Source of the DNA: CAYFXE01 sp964347035
GTDB taxonomy: Bacteria; Acidobacteriota; Aminicenantia; Aminicenantales; Aminicenantaceae
Assembly: GCA_964347035.1 (NCBI GenBank)
Contig: CAYFXE010000015.1
Coordinates: forward strand, 1-64,000
Length of the DNA: 64,000 bases
Reading direction: 5' to 3'
The notes under the pieces are model-generated. The model made no database searches. It saw only the letters and a program-made list of their open reading frames with translations, and was not told the origin of the DNA. This document shows, one piece after another, positions 23,785 to 32,745 of this stretch. The translations under genes were made by a program, and so were the position numbers. Numbering within the stretch: the first letter of the stretch is position 1; each line of letters begins with the position of its first letter.

Positions 23785-25965
23785 TCAGTTGATGAGGAAG
23801 CTTACTTTAATCATCAGGGCCCGGTCTTCGAGATAGCCGGCCGTGCCAAGCTTCCGTGTCTCGTTGTAGATGAAATAAATGTTTGCTCCTGGCTTGTAGA
23901 TCCAGCGGACGAGAACATTGCTGATAAACAGATTCTCCTCATCGTTCCACTGAAGATAGGCCTTAGCAAAAAGATCCGGACTGAAGGAATAGATGATTCG
24001 GCTGGCAGCGATGTTGGTGGTGAACTTTCCTCCTTCGATCGGCAAATCAAACTGATTGCGATCGTAGATGAATTCTATGTTTAGATGTTTTGAAAGCTTG
24101 AGGAAGCCGCTCGTGTTCAACCGGAACAAGTGGCCATTATAGAATTGGCCGTAGTTGACCTCTCCGCGGAGCGCAATATCTCTAGTCCTGTCTGTCTCAA
24201 AGAAGCTGACACCCATATTGAACTTGTGGACACCTTCGGGAATGAACACATCCTCTTTGATTTCAAACTCTTCGGATAAGAATTCATAATTCTGAGCAAA
24301 ACCGAAAAATAGCTGGCTTCCGTCTTGGAAGAGGTTAAAGATTCCGGTGAAATTATTCCGCGATTCAAGCTGACCGGCATGATTTTCGATATATGTAAAA
24401 TTATTAAAGATGAACATCTGACGGATGTTAAGGACCTTCGGCCTAGGGCTAATGCTGATGTTCGCTCTTATCTTCCGGATATCTGTTCTCGGAATAAAGC
24501 CCATCTCTGAGTTAAAATTCTCGCCGATGTCGGTATAGGACATATCAACCACCCAAAAGTCACTCCAATAGGACAAATCCAGGTATGCAGCCCAGTCTTT
24601 CCCCTTCGTATCTGGAGAGAATGTCTTGGCCGCAAAGCCGCCTATCTGAAGAGATTTGCCGAAAGCAAGGTTGAAGTCAAACCCGCCTCCTCGGTTGTAG
24701 GCAGGACTGTCCAGAGAGTTTTTACTCAGAAACATGAGCCCAAAGGTGGATTTTTGCAGGAAATCTCTCTTAATCCGGAACACAGAAAAGTTGGCTCTCT
24801 CGATATCGACCTGCTCATCATCTTCTATGTACGAAGTCTGATCCGTTACGATATCCAGGATGCCCAAATCAAATTCTCCGGCTTTCCCGGTGGCTCTCAG
24901 GCCCCCTATGATAGGGATCTCTCGGCCATCTTCTGATAAGCCGATGGATCGGCTGAAGAAGAACAATGTCGATGGTGGTTCATGCTCCCTGTATCTCTCT
25001 CCCAAACGGAAGATATCCGCACCCTCGAGGAAAAATCCCCTCTTTTCCGGAAAAAAGAGGCTGAAGCGGGTCAGGTTAAACACCTCCTGGTCGGCTTCAA
25101 CCTGGGCAAAATCGGTGTTAACGGTCACATCTACTGTCAGGTTTGAAGTCAGACGATACTTAAGATCAAGGCCTAAATCTCCAGAGGTGGAAAAAGGATC
25201 TCCTCTCTCCATTTGATTTCCTCCCCCGATAACATAGGGCATAAGATGGACCCTTTTTCCCTGTTTCAGGTTATCTAACCCCCTAAGATGCCCAAAGAAA
25301 GAAATCTTGTACTTTCCATACCAGCCGTAATCCCTGAGAACAGGGGACCAGTAACTTTCCTCTCTTTTTCGAGCGACGTGGCGACCAAAATTAATCCCCC
25401 AAGCCAGACTTCGGCCCTTTTGGAAACGGAGGGTGTAAAACGGAATGGAGATCTCGGCGGTCCAACCCCGCTCGTTTGTCTTGACCTTCACCTTCCATAT
25501 ACCATCCCAGTCCCAATTGATACTATTTCCCTCATCTCGGATCAGGCCATCACGCTTGGCACCCAATGGGTTGATAGCAAAATAAAAGGCATTCCGATGG
25601 TCGTGGAAAGAATCGATGAAGACTTCGAAATAATCGTCATTCATAAGCTCTCCATCTCTTCTCATCTGACTGGCTACAATCCTGGAGGGCTGGCTGTCGA
25701 AGCAGAGCACCCCGATGTAGAGGTTGTTATCGTCATACAGGATGCACAGCTCCGTGGGCTCCGTAGCCAATTCTCCATCAGCCGGCTCCCTCTGAGTGAA
25801 CCCTTTCACCTTCTGAGCTTGCTGCCATTGAGGCTCGTCGAGGTCACCGTCTACTGAAATCGGTCGAGACGTTTCCAGAGCAGAGATTTCATGTTCTTCG
25901 GCAAACAGCCACGACGATATGAATAGGAGAAAAACGAGCAACTGAAGGAATCTCTTTTTCTTCAT
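23785..25965 (-). CDS. DUF5916 outer-membrane protein with CBM9-like N-terminal domain
   Basis: Exported protein with a signal peptide ending LFA-EE. Residues about 30-220 form a CBM9/DOMON-like domain (ISVDGDLDEPQWQQA, LYDDNNLYIGV, FEVFIDSFHDHRNAFYFAINPLGAKRDG). About residues 230-727 are DUF5916, rich in alternating hydrophobic beta-strands ending in an aromatic-type C-terminal strand KVSFLI, which suggests an outer-membrane barrel. ATG 25965 is preferred over GTG 25980 because AAGG lies six bases upstream. It reads into pgsB with a 17-34 base gap, so it may help the polymer cross the outer membrane; that link is inference from order only. Confidence 0.82.
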   Translation of the reverse strand: MKKKRFLQLLVFLLFISSWLFAEEHEISALETSRPISVDGDLDEPQWQQAQKVKGFTQREPADGELATEPTELCILYDDNNLYIGVLCFDSQPSRIVASQMRRDGELMNDDYFEVFIDSFHDHRNAFYFAINPLGAKRDGLIRDEGNSINWDWDGIWKVKVKTNERGWTAEISIPFYTLRFQKGRSLAWGINFGRHVARKREESYWSPVLRDYGWYGKYKISFFGHLRGLDNLKQGKRVHLMPYVIGGGNQMERGDPFSTSGDLGLDLKYRLTSNLTVDVTVNTDFAQVEADQEVFNLTRFSLFFPEKRGFFLEGADIFRLGERYREHEPPSTLFFFSRSIGLSEDGREIPIIGGLRATGKAGEFDLGILDIVTDQTSYIEDDEQVDIERANFSVFRIKRDFLQKSTFGLMFLSKNSLDSPAYNRGGGFDFNLAFGKSLQIGGFAAKTFSPDTKGKDWAAYLDLSYWSDFWVVDMSYTDIGENFNSEMGFIPRTDIRKIRANISISPRPKVLNIRQMFIFNNFTYIENHAGQLESRNNFTGIFNLFQDGSQLFFGFAQNYEFLSEEFEIKEDVFIPEGVHKFNMGVSFFETDRTRDIALRGEVNYGQFYNGHLFRLNTSGFLKLSKHLNIEFIYDRNQFDLPIEGGKFTTNIAASRIIYSFSPDLFAKAYLQWNDEENLFISNVLVRWIYKPGANIYFIYNETRKLGTAGYLEDRALMIKVSFLIN

Positions 25966-26109
25966 CTTAACCTTGTCCACCTTGAAAGGCTGTCAAAAAT
26001 CATCGTCCATGATAAAAGAAAAAGGTCTAAAAGTAAATTTGAATACAGGTTCGGAAATTCTGTTGCAATCGCCTAGAAAGATGTGTACATTCATGATAGA
26101 AATCGTTTG

Positions 26110-26691
26110 ATGAAGAACCGAAACTCGCTCATCAGATGCGCTTGGGTCCCGGAAGATCTGCTCTACAGGAATTACCACGACAAGGAATGGGGTGTCCCCC
26201 TGCATGATGACCGCCGATTATTCGAATTCCTCGTTCTTGAGGGAATGCAAGCCGGGTTGAGCTGGCAAACAATCCTGAATAAGCGCGAGAACTTCCGGCA
26301 GGCTTTTGACCTATTCGATGCTCGAAAGATAGCGGGGTATGATCAGAGGAAACAAAAAGAACTCTTATACAATAAAGGCATCATCCGCAACCGTCTCAAA
26401 ATCGAGTCTGCAACCCAGAATGCCAGGGCCTTTCTAGCTGTCCAGGAGGAATACAAAGGCTTCGACACTTATATATGGCAGTTTGTCGGGGGAAAGCCCA
26501 GGCAAAATGCATGGAAAAACATCAAAGACATCCCAGCAAAGACTCAGATATCAGATGCGATGAGCAAGGATCTCAGGAGGAAGGGATTCAAATTTGTGGG
26601 ATCGACGATCTGTTATGCCTTCATGCAGGCTGTGGGCATGGTCAACGACCACACCATCGATTGTTTTCGGTATGATGAGCTATCCGAATAA
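26110..26691 (+). CDS. tag: DNA-3-methyladenine glycosylase I
   Basis: Base-excision repair enzyme removing 3-methyladenine. RCAWVPEDLLYRNYHDKEWGVPLHDDRRLFEFLVLEGMQAGLSW (region residues 9-52) contains the conserved Cys, Tyr/Trp and Glu of the Tag active site, followed by an HhH-fold region. A late HTIDCFRY supplies the zinc-binding His/Cys of the Tag HD-C motif. The length of about 193 is right. ATG 26110 is chosen over GTG 26083 because it gives the usual short lead before RCAW. The 3' end overlaps the archaemetzincin start by 20 bases. Confidence 0.94.
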   Translation: MKNRNSLIRCAWVPEDLLYRNYHDKEWGVPLHDDRRLFEFLVLEGMQAGLSWQTILNKRENFRQAFDLFDARKIAGYDQRKQKELLYNKGIIRNRLKIESATQNARAFLAVQEEYKGFDTYIWQFVGGKPRQNAWKNIKDIPAKTQISDAMSKDLRRKGFKFVGSTICYAFMQAVGMVNDHTIDCFRYDELSE

Positions 26692-27361
26692 CAAGGAAAC
26701 TCCAAAGAAAAACCAGTTGGGCAATCAAAATATTATTTATATAATTATCCTGATATTAGTCTGTTTCATCTGTGGAGCATCCATCGAAATGTCTATCCAC
26801 AAAACCTCAATCCACCAAGAAACCAAGATCTATCTTCTTCCTGTAGGCGATATCGACGAGGAAACTCTGGAAACTCTAAAAAGCCGTCTCGCCGAGACCT
26901 TTCACCGCAATGTGGAAATCCATGACGGCATGAACATTCCAAAAAAGGCATACAATCCTCAGCGAAAACAGTACTTGTCATCCCACATCCTGGATGAACT
27001 CCACAACCTCGTCTCCTCGAGCGAAAAGGAGAAGTATTTGGCCATTACTGGTGTTGATTTATACGTACCTCAGCTCAATTTCGTCTTCGGAGAAGCTGAA
27101 CTCGGAGGGCAGTTCGCCATCATTTCCCTGGCTCGCCTTCATCAGAGTTTTTACGGATTTCCCGATGACAGAGCCCTTTTTCTGGAGCGGACAGTCAAGG
27201 AGGCCGTCCATGAACTCGGCCATGCCTTAGGACTCAGACACTGTCCCAACCCAGAGTGCGTCATGCATTTTTCCAACAGCTTAGTCGATACGGATAGGAA
27301 AAAGGCCGTCTTCTGCTCTAGCTGTCTGAAACTTTTCGAGAAACATAAAGAACATCGGTAA
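26672..27361 (+). CDS. amzA: Membrane-anchored archaemetzincin-type metalloprotease (M54)
   Basis: Zinc endopeptidase of the archaemetzincin family. The signature HELGHALGLRHC continues to CVMHFSNS and a final CxxC (CSSC), giving the family motif HExxHxxGx3Cx4CxMx17CxxC. An N-terminal TM helix (about residues 19-38, IIYIIILILVCFICGASIEM) is unusual, because most archaemetzincins are soluble, so this one is probably tethered to the inner membrane. I start at the first of the tandem ATG codons (26672), inside tag. No good Shine-Dalgarno is present; coupling to tag is likely. The physiological substrate of the family is unknown. Confidence 0.88.
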   Translation: MMSYPNNKETPKKNQLGNQNIIYIIILILVCFICGASIEMSIHKTSIHQETKIYLLPVGDIDEETLETLKSRLAETFHRNVEIHDGMNIPKKAYNPQRKQYLSSHILDELHNLVSSSEKEKYLAITGVDLYVPQLNFVFGEAELGGQFAIISLARLHQSFYGFPDDRALFLERTVKEAVHELGHALGLRHCPNPECVMHFSNSLVDTDRKKAVFCSSCLKLFEKHKEHR

Positions 27362-27498
27362 GGAAGAGGAAGACTAGCCTTCGCTTATGGCGCCTTTTAT
27401 ATCACTCCGAAATTCTCCTTTTGAGCAATGTCTCATTATCTTTTATCCTTTAACCGCTTGGCGAAAAACCCAAACTAATCGTCATTCTTATCGTCACT

Positions 27499-27605
27499 AA
27501 ACCAACCTATCATCAATTTTCTATCTTAAACAAATAATAAACAAATTGGTTGGTTTTATTTTTGTCATAATTGGATGTTGACATATACCAATTAAATCTT
27601 AAATT
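27499..27605 (+). promoter_or_regulatory. Promoter and inverted-repeat operator region of the MocR gene
   Basis: TTGACA (27578-27583) with TAAATT (27600-27605) gives a 16-bp spacer. Upstream are AAACCAACC (27499-27507) and its perfect inverse GGTTGGTTT (27548-27556). AATTGG (27569-27574) and CCAATT (27588-27593) also face each other across the -35. These are candidate binding sites for the MocR product itself. Nothing else is seen in 27362-27637. Confidence 0.5.
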
Positions 27606-27637
27606 ATGAAGTATAAGAAAAATTGGAGGAGATTCCG

Positions 27638-29128
27638 ATGCTCTTAAAAATCGAAAAATCCAGCCCCAAACCTCTCTACCAGCAAATCATCGATGAGATT
27701 AAAACGTTGATCGATCAAGGCTCTCTGGAAACTGAGCAAGCTCTCCCCTCGACAAGAGGTTTGGCTAATAAATTGGGTGTTAATCGCTCGACGGTCATCC
27801 GCGCCTACGAGGAGCTCCAAGCCCTCGGTTACCTACAATCCAGACCTGGCTCTTACAATAGGATTCAGAAAAGGCGCAGGGAAGCCGTCTATACCCCAGG
27901 AAGAAAAAGCTCCATTTCATGGGAACGAGCCTCCAACGCCTCCGCTCAGAAGATTTACGAAATATTTGGGCATTATTCCCCAGAAAAGCCACCTCAAACT
28001 CATCTTCGAACAGACGCCATCAACATATCTGAGCTCGATCTCGACCGTCGTCTGTATCCGATGGCCGAATTCAAAAGGTGCATCAGCCATGTTCTTTGGC
28101 AGAGTGGAGCTGATTCGCTCCAGTACGGTGATCACAAAGGTTATCCTCAGCTGCGACGTCAAATCGCCCGCCGTCTGCGTCTCCATGGTATTTCCGTCTC
28201 AGAGGATGAAATCCTTATCACCAACGGGGCTCAACAGGCCTTAGACCTGATCATCCGAATGCTCTCCAAACCAGAGGAAAACGTTGTCGTTGAGTCTCCA
28301 ACCTATGCCAACATCATCCCTCTCCTCAAGTTCAATGGAGTCAAAATCCTCGGCATTCCGATGATGCCAGATGGTCTTGATCTTAAGCGTTTGGAAAAAA
28401 TTTTGGAGAAAGAAAAAGTCAGCTTTGTTTACACCATACCCAATTTTCAAAATCCGACAGGAATCACGACTACCCACAAGCATCGAGAAAGATTGCTCAA
28501 CATCTGCATCGAGCACCAGATTCCTGTCGTGGAGGATGGATTTGAGGAGGACATGAAATATTTTGGCCGGGTGCCTCTCCCGATCAAATCCATCGATGAG
28601 AAGCAAACCGTTATCTACTTGGGAACATTCTCCAAGACGCTTTTCCCTGGGTTGAGAATAGGCTGGGTCACGGCCAACAAGGAATGTATAGACCGGTTGA
28701 CAGCGATCAAGCGATTCTCTGATCTGAATAGTGGAAATCTTGTCCAAGTCATCCTCTCTGAATTCTTGAAGCGCGGCTACTACGATCTACAGCTCCGTCG
28801 CCTCCACCGCATTTTTAGGAAGCGCATGCAGGTAGCTCAAAAAACGATGGAGGATTCCTTTCCCCGCAGCGTTACCTGGACCCCGCCGGCGGGCGGGTAT
28901 ACAATCTGGGTGAAAATCCCCTGGAAGATGGACGAAGTCTGCCTACAGGAACATCTATCAGAATTTGGAGTCATCGTCTCTCCAGGAAGCTATTATTTCC
29001 CTGATGGCCAGGGCTCAGAGTACTTCCGCCTCTCAATCGCCAAGATAAGCGAGATGGAAATAAAAGAGGGCTTCACAAGACTCGGTAACGCCCTGACTGG
29101 ATTAGAGAAAGGAAAAGGCAGATGCTGA
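27638..29128 (+). CDS. MocR/PdxR-family transcriptional regulator (GntR HTH plus aminotransferase fold)
   Basis: PLP-binding regulator. Residues about 5-75 are a GntR winged helix (PLYQQIIDEIKTLI, PSTRGLANKLGVNRSTVIRAYEEL). Residues about 110-490 are a class I aminotransferase fold with ITNGAQQALDLI, the PNFQNPTG loop and the PLP lysine in GTFSKTLFPGLRIG. ATG 27638 has GGAGGAG seven bases upstream, better than the in-frame TTG 27623. A promoter and facing repeats upstream suggest autoregulation. A radical SAM gene overlaps its 3' end by seven bases. The regulated pathway could be vitamin B6 or an amino acid; pdxJ is 20 kb away. Confidence 0.92.
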   Translation: MLLKIEKSSPKPLYQQIIDEIKTLIDQGSLETEQALPSTRGLANKLGVNRSTVIRAYEELQALGYLQSRPGSYNRIQKRRREAVYTPGRKSSISWERASNASAQKIYEIFGHYSPEKPPQTHLRTDAINISELDLDRRLYPMAEFKRCISHVLWQSGADSLQYGDHKGYPQLRRQIARRLRLHGISVSEDEILITNGAQQALDLIIRMLSKPEENVVVESPTYANIIPLLKFNGVKILGIPMMPDGLDLKRLEKILEKEKVSFVYTIPNFQNPTGITTTHKHRERLLNICIEHQIPVVEDGFEEDMKYFGRVPLPIKSIDEKQTVIYLGTFSKTLFPGLRIGWVTANKECIDRLTAIKRFSDLNSGNLVQVILSEFLKRGYYDLQLRRLHRIFRKRMQVAQKTMEDSFPRSVTWTPPAGGYTIWVKIPWKMDEVCLQEHLSEFGVIVSPGSYYFPDGQGSEYFRLSIAKISEMEIKEGFTRLGNALTGLEKGKGRC

Positions 29129-29877
29129 TCGAGCTCCAAAGACACATCATCTACGGCCCGGTCAATTCCCGGCGATTGGGATTATCACTCGGGATTAACC
29201 TTTTGCCTACCGATAAGAAAGTTTGTCCCTTTAACTGTGTATACTGTCAGTATGGCTGGACCGAGGCGCATCAGCCAAATGGTGCCGACAACCGACTCCC
29301 GTCGGTACAAGTCGTGATACAGGCTTTGGAAGAGGCCTTGATGTCCATGGAAAAACTGCCAGCCTACATCACCTTCTCGGGCAATGGCGAACCGACCCTC
29401 CATCCCGACTTCAGAACAATTGTCGAAGGAGCGAATGCCACACGCGATAGGTTGGCACCAAACGCTAAAACGGCTATCCTCTCCAATTCCGCCTTTGTTT
29501 TTAAAAAAAACATCAGGAAGGCTTTGGCCAAGCTTGATCTCCGCATCATGAAGCTCGACTGCGGCAGCACTCCAGTTTTCAGAACATATAACCAGCCTTG
29601 TCCAGGTATAACTCTGGAAAAGATCACCCAAGGCTTAACTCAGTTATCCGACATCACCATCCAAACGCTCTGGGCTGACGGACATGCCGGTAATCTCCAA
29701 CCCGATAACATCCACGAATGGATCGAACGGTTGAAAAGGATTAAACCCCTTTCGGTTCAAATCTACACCATGGATAGGGGCTATCCTTCCCATGGGTTAA
29801 AACCGGCCTCAAGAGCACAGCTTCACCAGATAAAAGAATTAGTGGAGCAAGCCAAATTTCGGGTGATGATCTTCTAG
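29122..29877 (+). CDS. Radical SAM protein (COG0731-like)
   Basis: Iron-sulfur radical SAM enzyme with the cluster motif CPFNCVYC (Cys35, Cys39, Cys42; spacing Cx3Cx2C). Before it lies IYGPVNSRRLGLSLGINLL, the signature of the COG0731 (wyosine TYW1-related) group without a flavodoxin domain. FSGNGEPTLHPDF near 92-104 is the GGE-like SAM site. The length of about 251 fits the short bacterial forms. It starts inside the MocR gene, so the two are coupled, but the substrate is unknown. No tRNA-modification partner is nearby. Confidence 0.85.
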   Translation: MLIELQRHIIYGPVNSRRLGLSLGINLLPTDKKVCPFNCVYCQYGWTEAHQPNGADNRLPSVQVVIQALEEALMSMEKLPAYITFSGNGEPTLHPDFRTIVEGANATRDRLAPNAKTAILSNSAFVFKKNIRKALAKLDLRIMKLDCGSTPVFRTYNQPCPGITLEKITQGLTQLSDITIQTLWADGHAGNLQPDNIHEWIERLKRIKPLSVQIYTMDRGYPSHGLKPASRAQLHQIKELVEQAKFRVMIF

Positions 29878-30048
29878 AAAAGTGTTCTGTATGGAAAACT
29901 TTAGGTTACTATGTGGATTTCAATGAACCTGAAAAAATGAAATACGGGATTCAGGGGGATTAAGCTTCAGCTCGATATAATAGTGGAACCTGTACCAGAG
30001 AAATACTCTGATCGGGAGTTGGCCAATTTGTTCTGAGACCAGGTCGAC

Positions 30049-31383
30049 TTAGGCTCTATGCTTGACCAAGTGTCTCATGCCTTCCAAGAACATATTGATC
30101 TCCTTGAACGTTATGTAGATAGGCGTGGAGACTCTTATGCCGTAAGTTCCCTTTTTCTTATTCCCGATCGTTCTGATAACGATGTTGTATTTCTCTCGCA
30201 TGTAATTGACGATTTTTCTTGGTTCGATGCCCTCGACAGAAAGGGCTGTCAATCCCCCGCTGATGTAGGGATCTATCGAGGTGTGGAGCCGAACACCGGG
30301 AATCTCTCTCAACTCTCTCTTCAAATAGCCGGCAAGGGCTTTGACTCTTCTCTCTATTCGCTCTCGGCCGATGGCTTCCTGAAAATCCAGAGCTTCCCCA
30401 AGTGCAATGATTAAAGAATCAGCTCTTTGACCGACGGTCTCGAATTTCCTCGCACTCCTGCGAGAATCCCAGCCTGAGGAGGCGATCGTCGGCCACAGCT
30501 TATCCTGGACGTTCATTTTGACATAAAGCACCCCGACTCCTGTTGGGGCCCCCAACCACTTATAAGGACTGGTCGCAAAGAAATCGACCCCCAACTCCTT
30601 CATGGACAGGTTGAGCATACCTAAGCCATGGGCACTGTCGGCAAGAACAAGAACGCCTCTTTCATGAGCCATCTTACTCAATTCATTAAGAGGGGCAATC
30701 AACCCGGAAATGTAGACAGTGTGACTGATGCTGATGACTTTTGTCCTCGGAGTTATCGCTTCTTTGAAGGCATCCACGAATTCTTCGACACTCTTTGGAG
30801 GAAGTCCGATCGGGACATTTATGATTTTTATCCCGTACCTTTTAGCCTTCATATTCCAAGGATGTGTTCCCCCTGGATGTTCCATGTTCGAAAGGAGAAC
30901 CTCATCCCCCGCCTCCATTTCTAATCCATTAGCTACGAAATTCATGCCTTCAGTCGTGTTCCTGGTTATGGCCACCTCATCGGGAGAGGCCCCGATGAAC
31001 CTGGCCAACTTGGTTCGGACTTCTTCTTTTTTCCTGGGTATGAAATTATAGCAATCAAAAGGATTGGTCACCTGGAGCTTACAACACTTGATCAGCGTGT
31101 TGTAGACAGGTTTGGGCATTGGCCCGAGAGTGCCGTTATTCATCATGATCAACCGGTCTTGGAACAAGAAATGTTTTCGGATGCCATCCCAGTAGACACC
31201 GTCTGGTGCTTCGTCTTGGATGTATTCCTGGTTTAGCGATTTGATGCTCTGGTAAACACCCGCATTAAGTCGATTCAGAGCCGCCACTGAAAGGGCAGAG
31301 CCAGCCATCAAGTATTTGACAAAATCTCTCCTGGTAAGACTTTTGAGCGGATTTCTTTCTTCGATTGGATTGCTTTGATTCAT
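30049..31383 (-). CDS. Tat-exported class V aminotransferase-fold PLP enzyme (isopenicillin N epimerase-like)
   Basis: PLP-dependent enzyme of the aminotransferase class V fold. The start ATG 31383 has GGAGGAGG five bases upstream. The N-terminus carries a twin-arginine signal (TRRDFVKYL followed by AGSALSVAAL), so it is probably exported folded with its cofactor. The PLP region reads NTTEGMNFVANGL, HTVYISGLI, LADSAHGLGML and the Schiff-base lysine in FFATSPYKWLGAPTG. This pattern is that of epimerase/desulfurase-like members without the SufS active Cys, so cysteine desulfurase is unlikely. The substrate is unknown. Confidence 0.87.
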   Translation of the reverse strand: MNQSNPIEERNPLKSLTRRDFVKYLMAGSALSVAALNRLNAGVYQSIKSLNQEYIQDEAPDGVYWDGIRKHFLFQDRLIMMNNGTLGPMPKPVYNTLIKCCKLQVTNPFDCYNFIPRKKEEVRTKLARFIGASPDEVAITRNTTEGMNFVANGLEMEAGDEVLLSNMEHPGGTHPWNMKAKRYGIKIINVPIGLPPKSVEEFVDAFKEAITPRTKVISISHTVYISGLIAPLNELSKMAHERGVLVLADSAHGLGMLNLSMKELGVDFFATSPYKWLGAPTGVGVLYVKMNVQDKLWPTIASSGWDSRRSARKFETVGQRADSLIIALGEALDFQEAIGRERIERRVKALAGYLKRELREIPGVRLHTSIDPYISGGLTALSVEGIEPRKIVNYMREKYNIVIRTIGNKKKGTYGIRVSTPIYITFKEINMFLEGMRHLVKHRA

Positions 31384-31551
31384 GAAGTCCTCCTCCGCAT
31401 TAATTTGGTTTATTGTATTCATAAATTTTCTACCCTGTCAAACAGGATAGGTTGCTGTCCGCTCTACCCAACTCTCTGATCACAATCTAAGGGTCATCCT
31501 CGGCAAATAGGCTCTGGGTTCGCAGGAGATAAACTAAAATAAGAAGACCGG

Positions 31552-32048
31552 TCAATCGCTCAACAGAAAATAGATCGGCCTCCTTTCTTCGGAGAGATCT
31601 TCATAGTTTCCTTGCCCCTTGCTGATGACGAGATCGGATTGGCGGCAGACATTCAGAAACTCCTTAGAACATAGACTCAGGATCATGCCTGGCGCATCAC
31701 AACCGGAAGAGATAATTTCTGCGACCTCTTCGATCCAGACCGCCAAGGCATCTTCCCGGATGGCATCGTTAATGTCCGGCTTCTCAATGTCTTTCTTTAG
31801 ATCAAAATTCGCGTTGGCCCCAAAATCTATGACATTTCCGGCAATCGCCACCTTGAGAGCTGTCAACAACCTGTCCTTCGAGGATTAGATCCTTCTCTTC
31901 CACTCTGGATAAAGGGCGAGAGCCTGGGAAGGATTAAGCTCACCTCAACCAAGATTCTGTGGATTTTTTCTTCATCCGAGGTGATCATCCTGGCCGTTTT
32001 CAGCGTCTGGCTGGAGAAACAGGGTTAACAATCGAGATAGGCTTTCAT
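31552..32048 (-). pseudogene. Decayed DUF89 (ARMT1-like damage-control phosphatase) gene
   Basis: Remnants run the length of a DUF89 gene. From ATG 32048 the frame reads MKAYLDC, then TAA, then PCFSSQTLKTARMITSDEEK, matching the family N-terminus that normally reads C-x-x-C. A frame change follows, then ALYPEWKRRI, a second TAA, and SSKDRLLTALKVAIAGNVIDFG. After that the middle of the domain is missing (about 90 residues expected, including the metal-binding DNAGE region), and the frame resumes as INDAIREDALAV, SSGCDAPGMILSLCS and SDLVISKGQGNYE before an early stop. The ATG overlaps the Nudix stop as ATGA, so the ancestral genes were coupled. Only about 498 bases remain of the usual 870. Confidence 0.82.
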
Positions 32049-32572
32049 TCTTTATCCTTGGTCAGACCATCTCGGATGAGCTCTCGATGGCTTGAGAAAG
32101 CGATTTCAGGAATTTCATCGAGAGGAAAGAAAGCTGCCATAAGGGAATCCGAACCGGGTGAGAGATGGCCTCGAGCCCTCACCTCATAACCGATAATGAG
32201 GACTTTCTCATAAACCTGGGATTCCTGTGAATAGACACCGACCAATCTGAGTATTTCTCCTTCCAATCCAGTCTCTTCGTTAAGCTCCCGCAGACAAGCC
32301 TCTTCTGGAGTCTCCTCGATCTCGATAAAACCGGAAGGCAGAGCCCACTTTCCCATGCCCGGCTCGACTCCTCTCTTTACCAAAAGTATCTCCTCTTTAT
32401 CGTTCAGGACAAGAGCCGCTGCACTCGGCAGAGGATTCTCATAATGTATCCACTGGCAAGCCGGACAGAAAAGCCGCTTCCTTCCCTCCTCCTCCCGAGA
32501 GTTCAAACCCGAACCGCACAAGGGACAGTACTGATACATTTTCTCTTCTATTCTAATGGAAGCATGATCCAA
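32045..32572 (-). CDS. Nudix hydrolase with N-terminal zinc ribbon
   Basis: Nucleoside-diphosphate-linked hydrolase. A zinc ribbon (CPLC then CPAC, residues about 16-41) precedes the Nudix domain, as in NADH pyrophosphatase NudC-like proteins, although the protein is much shorter (175 aa). The Nudix box reads GFIEIEETPEEACLRELNEE plus TGL, with all catalytic Glu present. The start may be ATG 32572 or 32539; the latter has AGAAGAG upstream and gives MYQYCPLC. It is translationally coupled to the decayed DUF89 gene downstream, so a house-cleaning pair has been broken here. The substrate is unknown. Confidence 0.88.
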   Translation of the reverse strand: MDHASIRIEEKMYQYCPLCGSGLNSREEEGRKRLFCPACQWIHYENPLPSAAALVLNDKEEILLVKRGVEPGMGKWALPSGFIEIEETPEEACLRELNEETGLEGEILRLVGVYSQESQVYEKVLIIGYEVRARGHLSPGSDSLMAAFFPLDEIPEIAFSSHRELIRDGLTKDKE

Positions 32573-32583
32573 AAACCAGATTT

Positions 32584-32676
32584 ATGGGGTCAGACCTTCC
32601 TAATTTCCATTCTCGATTATGCGGGAGTAGCAAATACCCATATCTTATTATGAAAATTAGGAAGGTCTGACCCCAT
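32584..32676. repeat. Perfect 23-bp inverted repeat (MITE- or REP-like)
   Basis: The arms 32584-32606 and 32654-32676 are perfectly complementary over 23 bp with a 47-base centre and begin ATGGGGTCAGACC. The GGGGTCAGACC type of sequence is often found at the ends of small repeats mobilised by Y1/IS200-like transposases. The centre has no ORF. The right arm ends eight bases before the -35 of the DUF5654 promoter. Confidence 0.75.
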
Positions 32677-32683
32677 CAAGTTC

Positions 32684-32713
32684 TTGACAAAAATTCTTCA
32701 TTTTTTATATAAA
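32684..32713 (+). promoter_or_regulatory. Promoter of the DUF5654 gene
   Basis: TTGACA (32684-32689) followed after 16-18 bases by TATATA/TATAAA (32706-32713). It lies directly after the inverted repeat, so the repeat insertion sits just upstream. Confidence 0.6.
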
Positions 32714-32745
32714 ACAAACACACTATATATGAGGGAGGTCATTCT

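Noticed and set aside
32022..32030. Selenocysteine or read-through at the first stop of the DUF89 remnant
   Set aside because: The codon is TAA, not TGA, and more stops, a frame change and a deletion follow.
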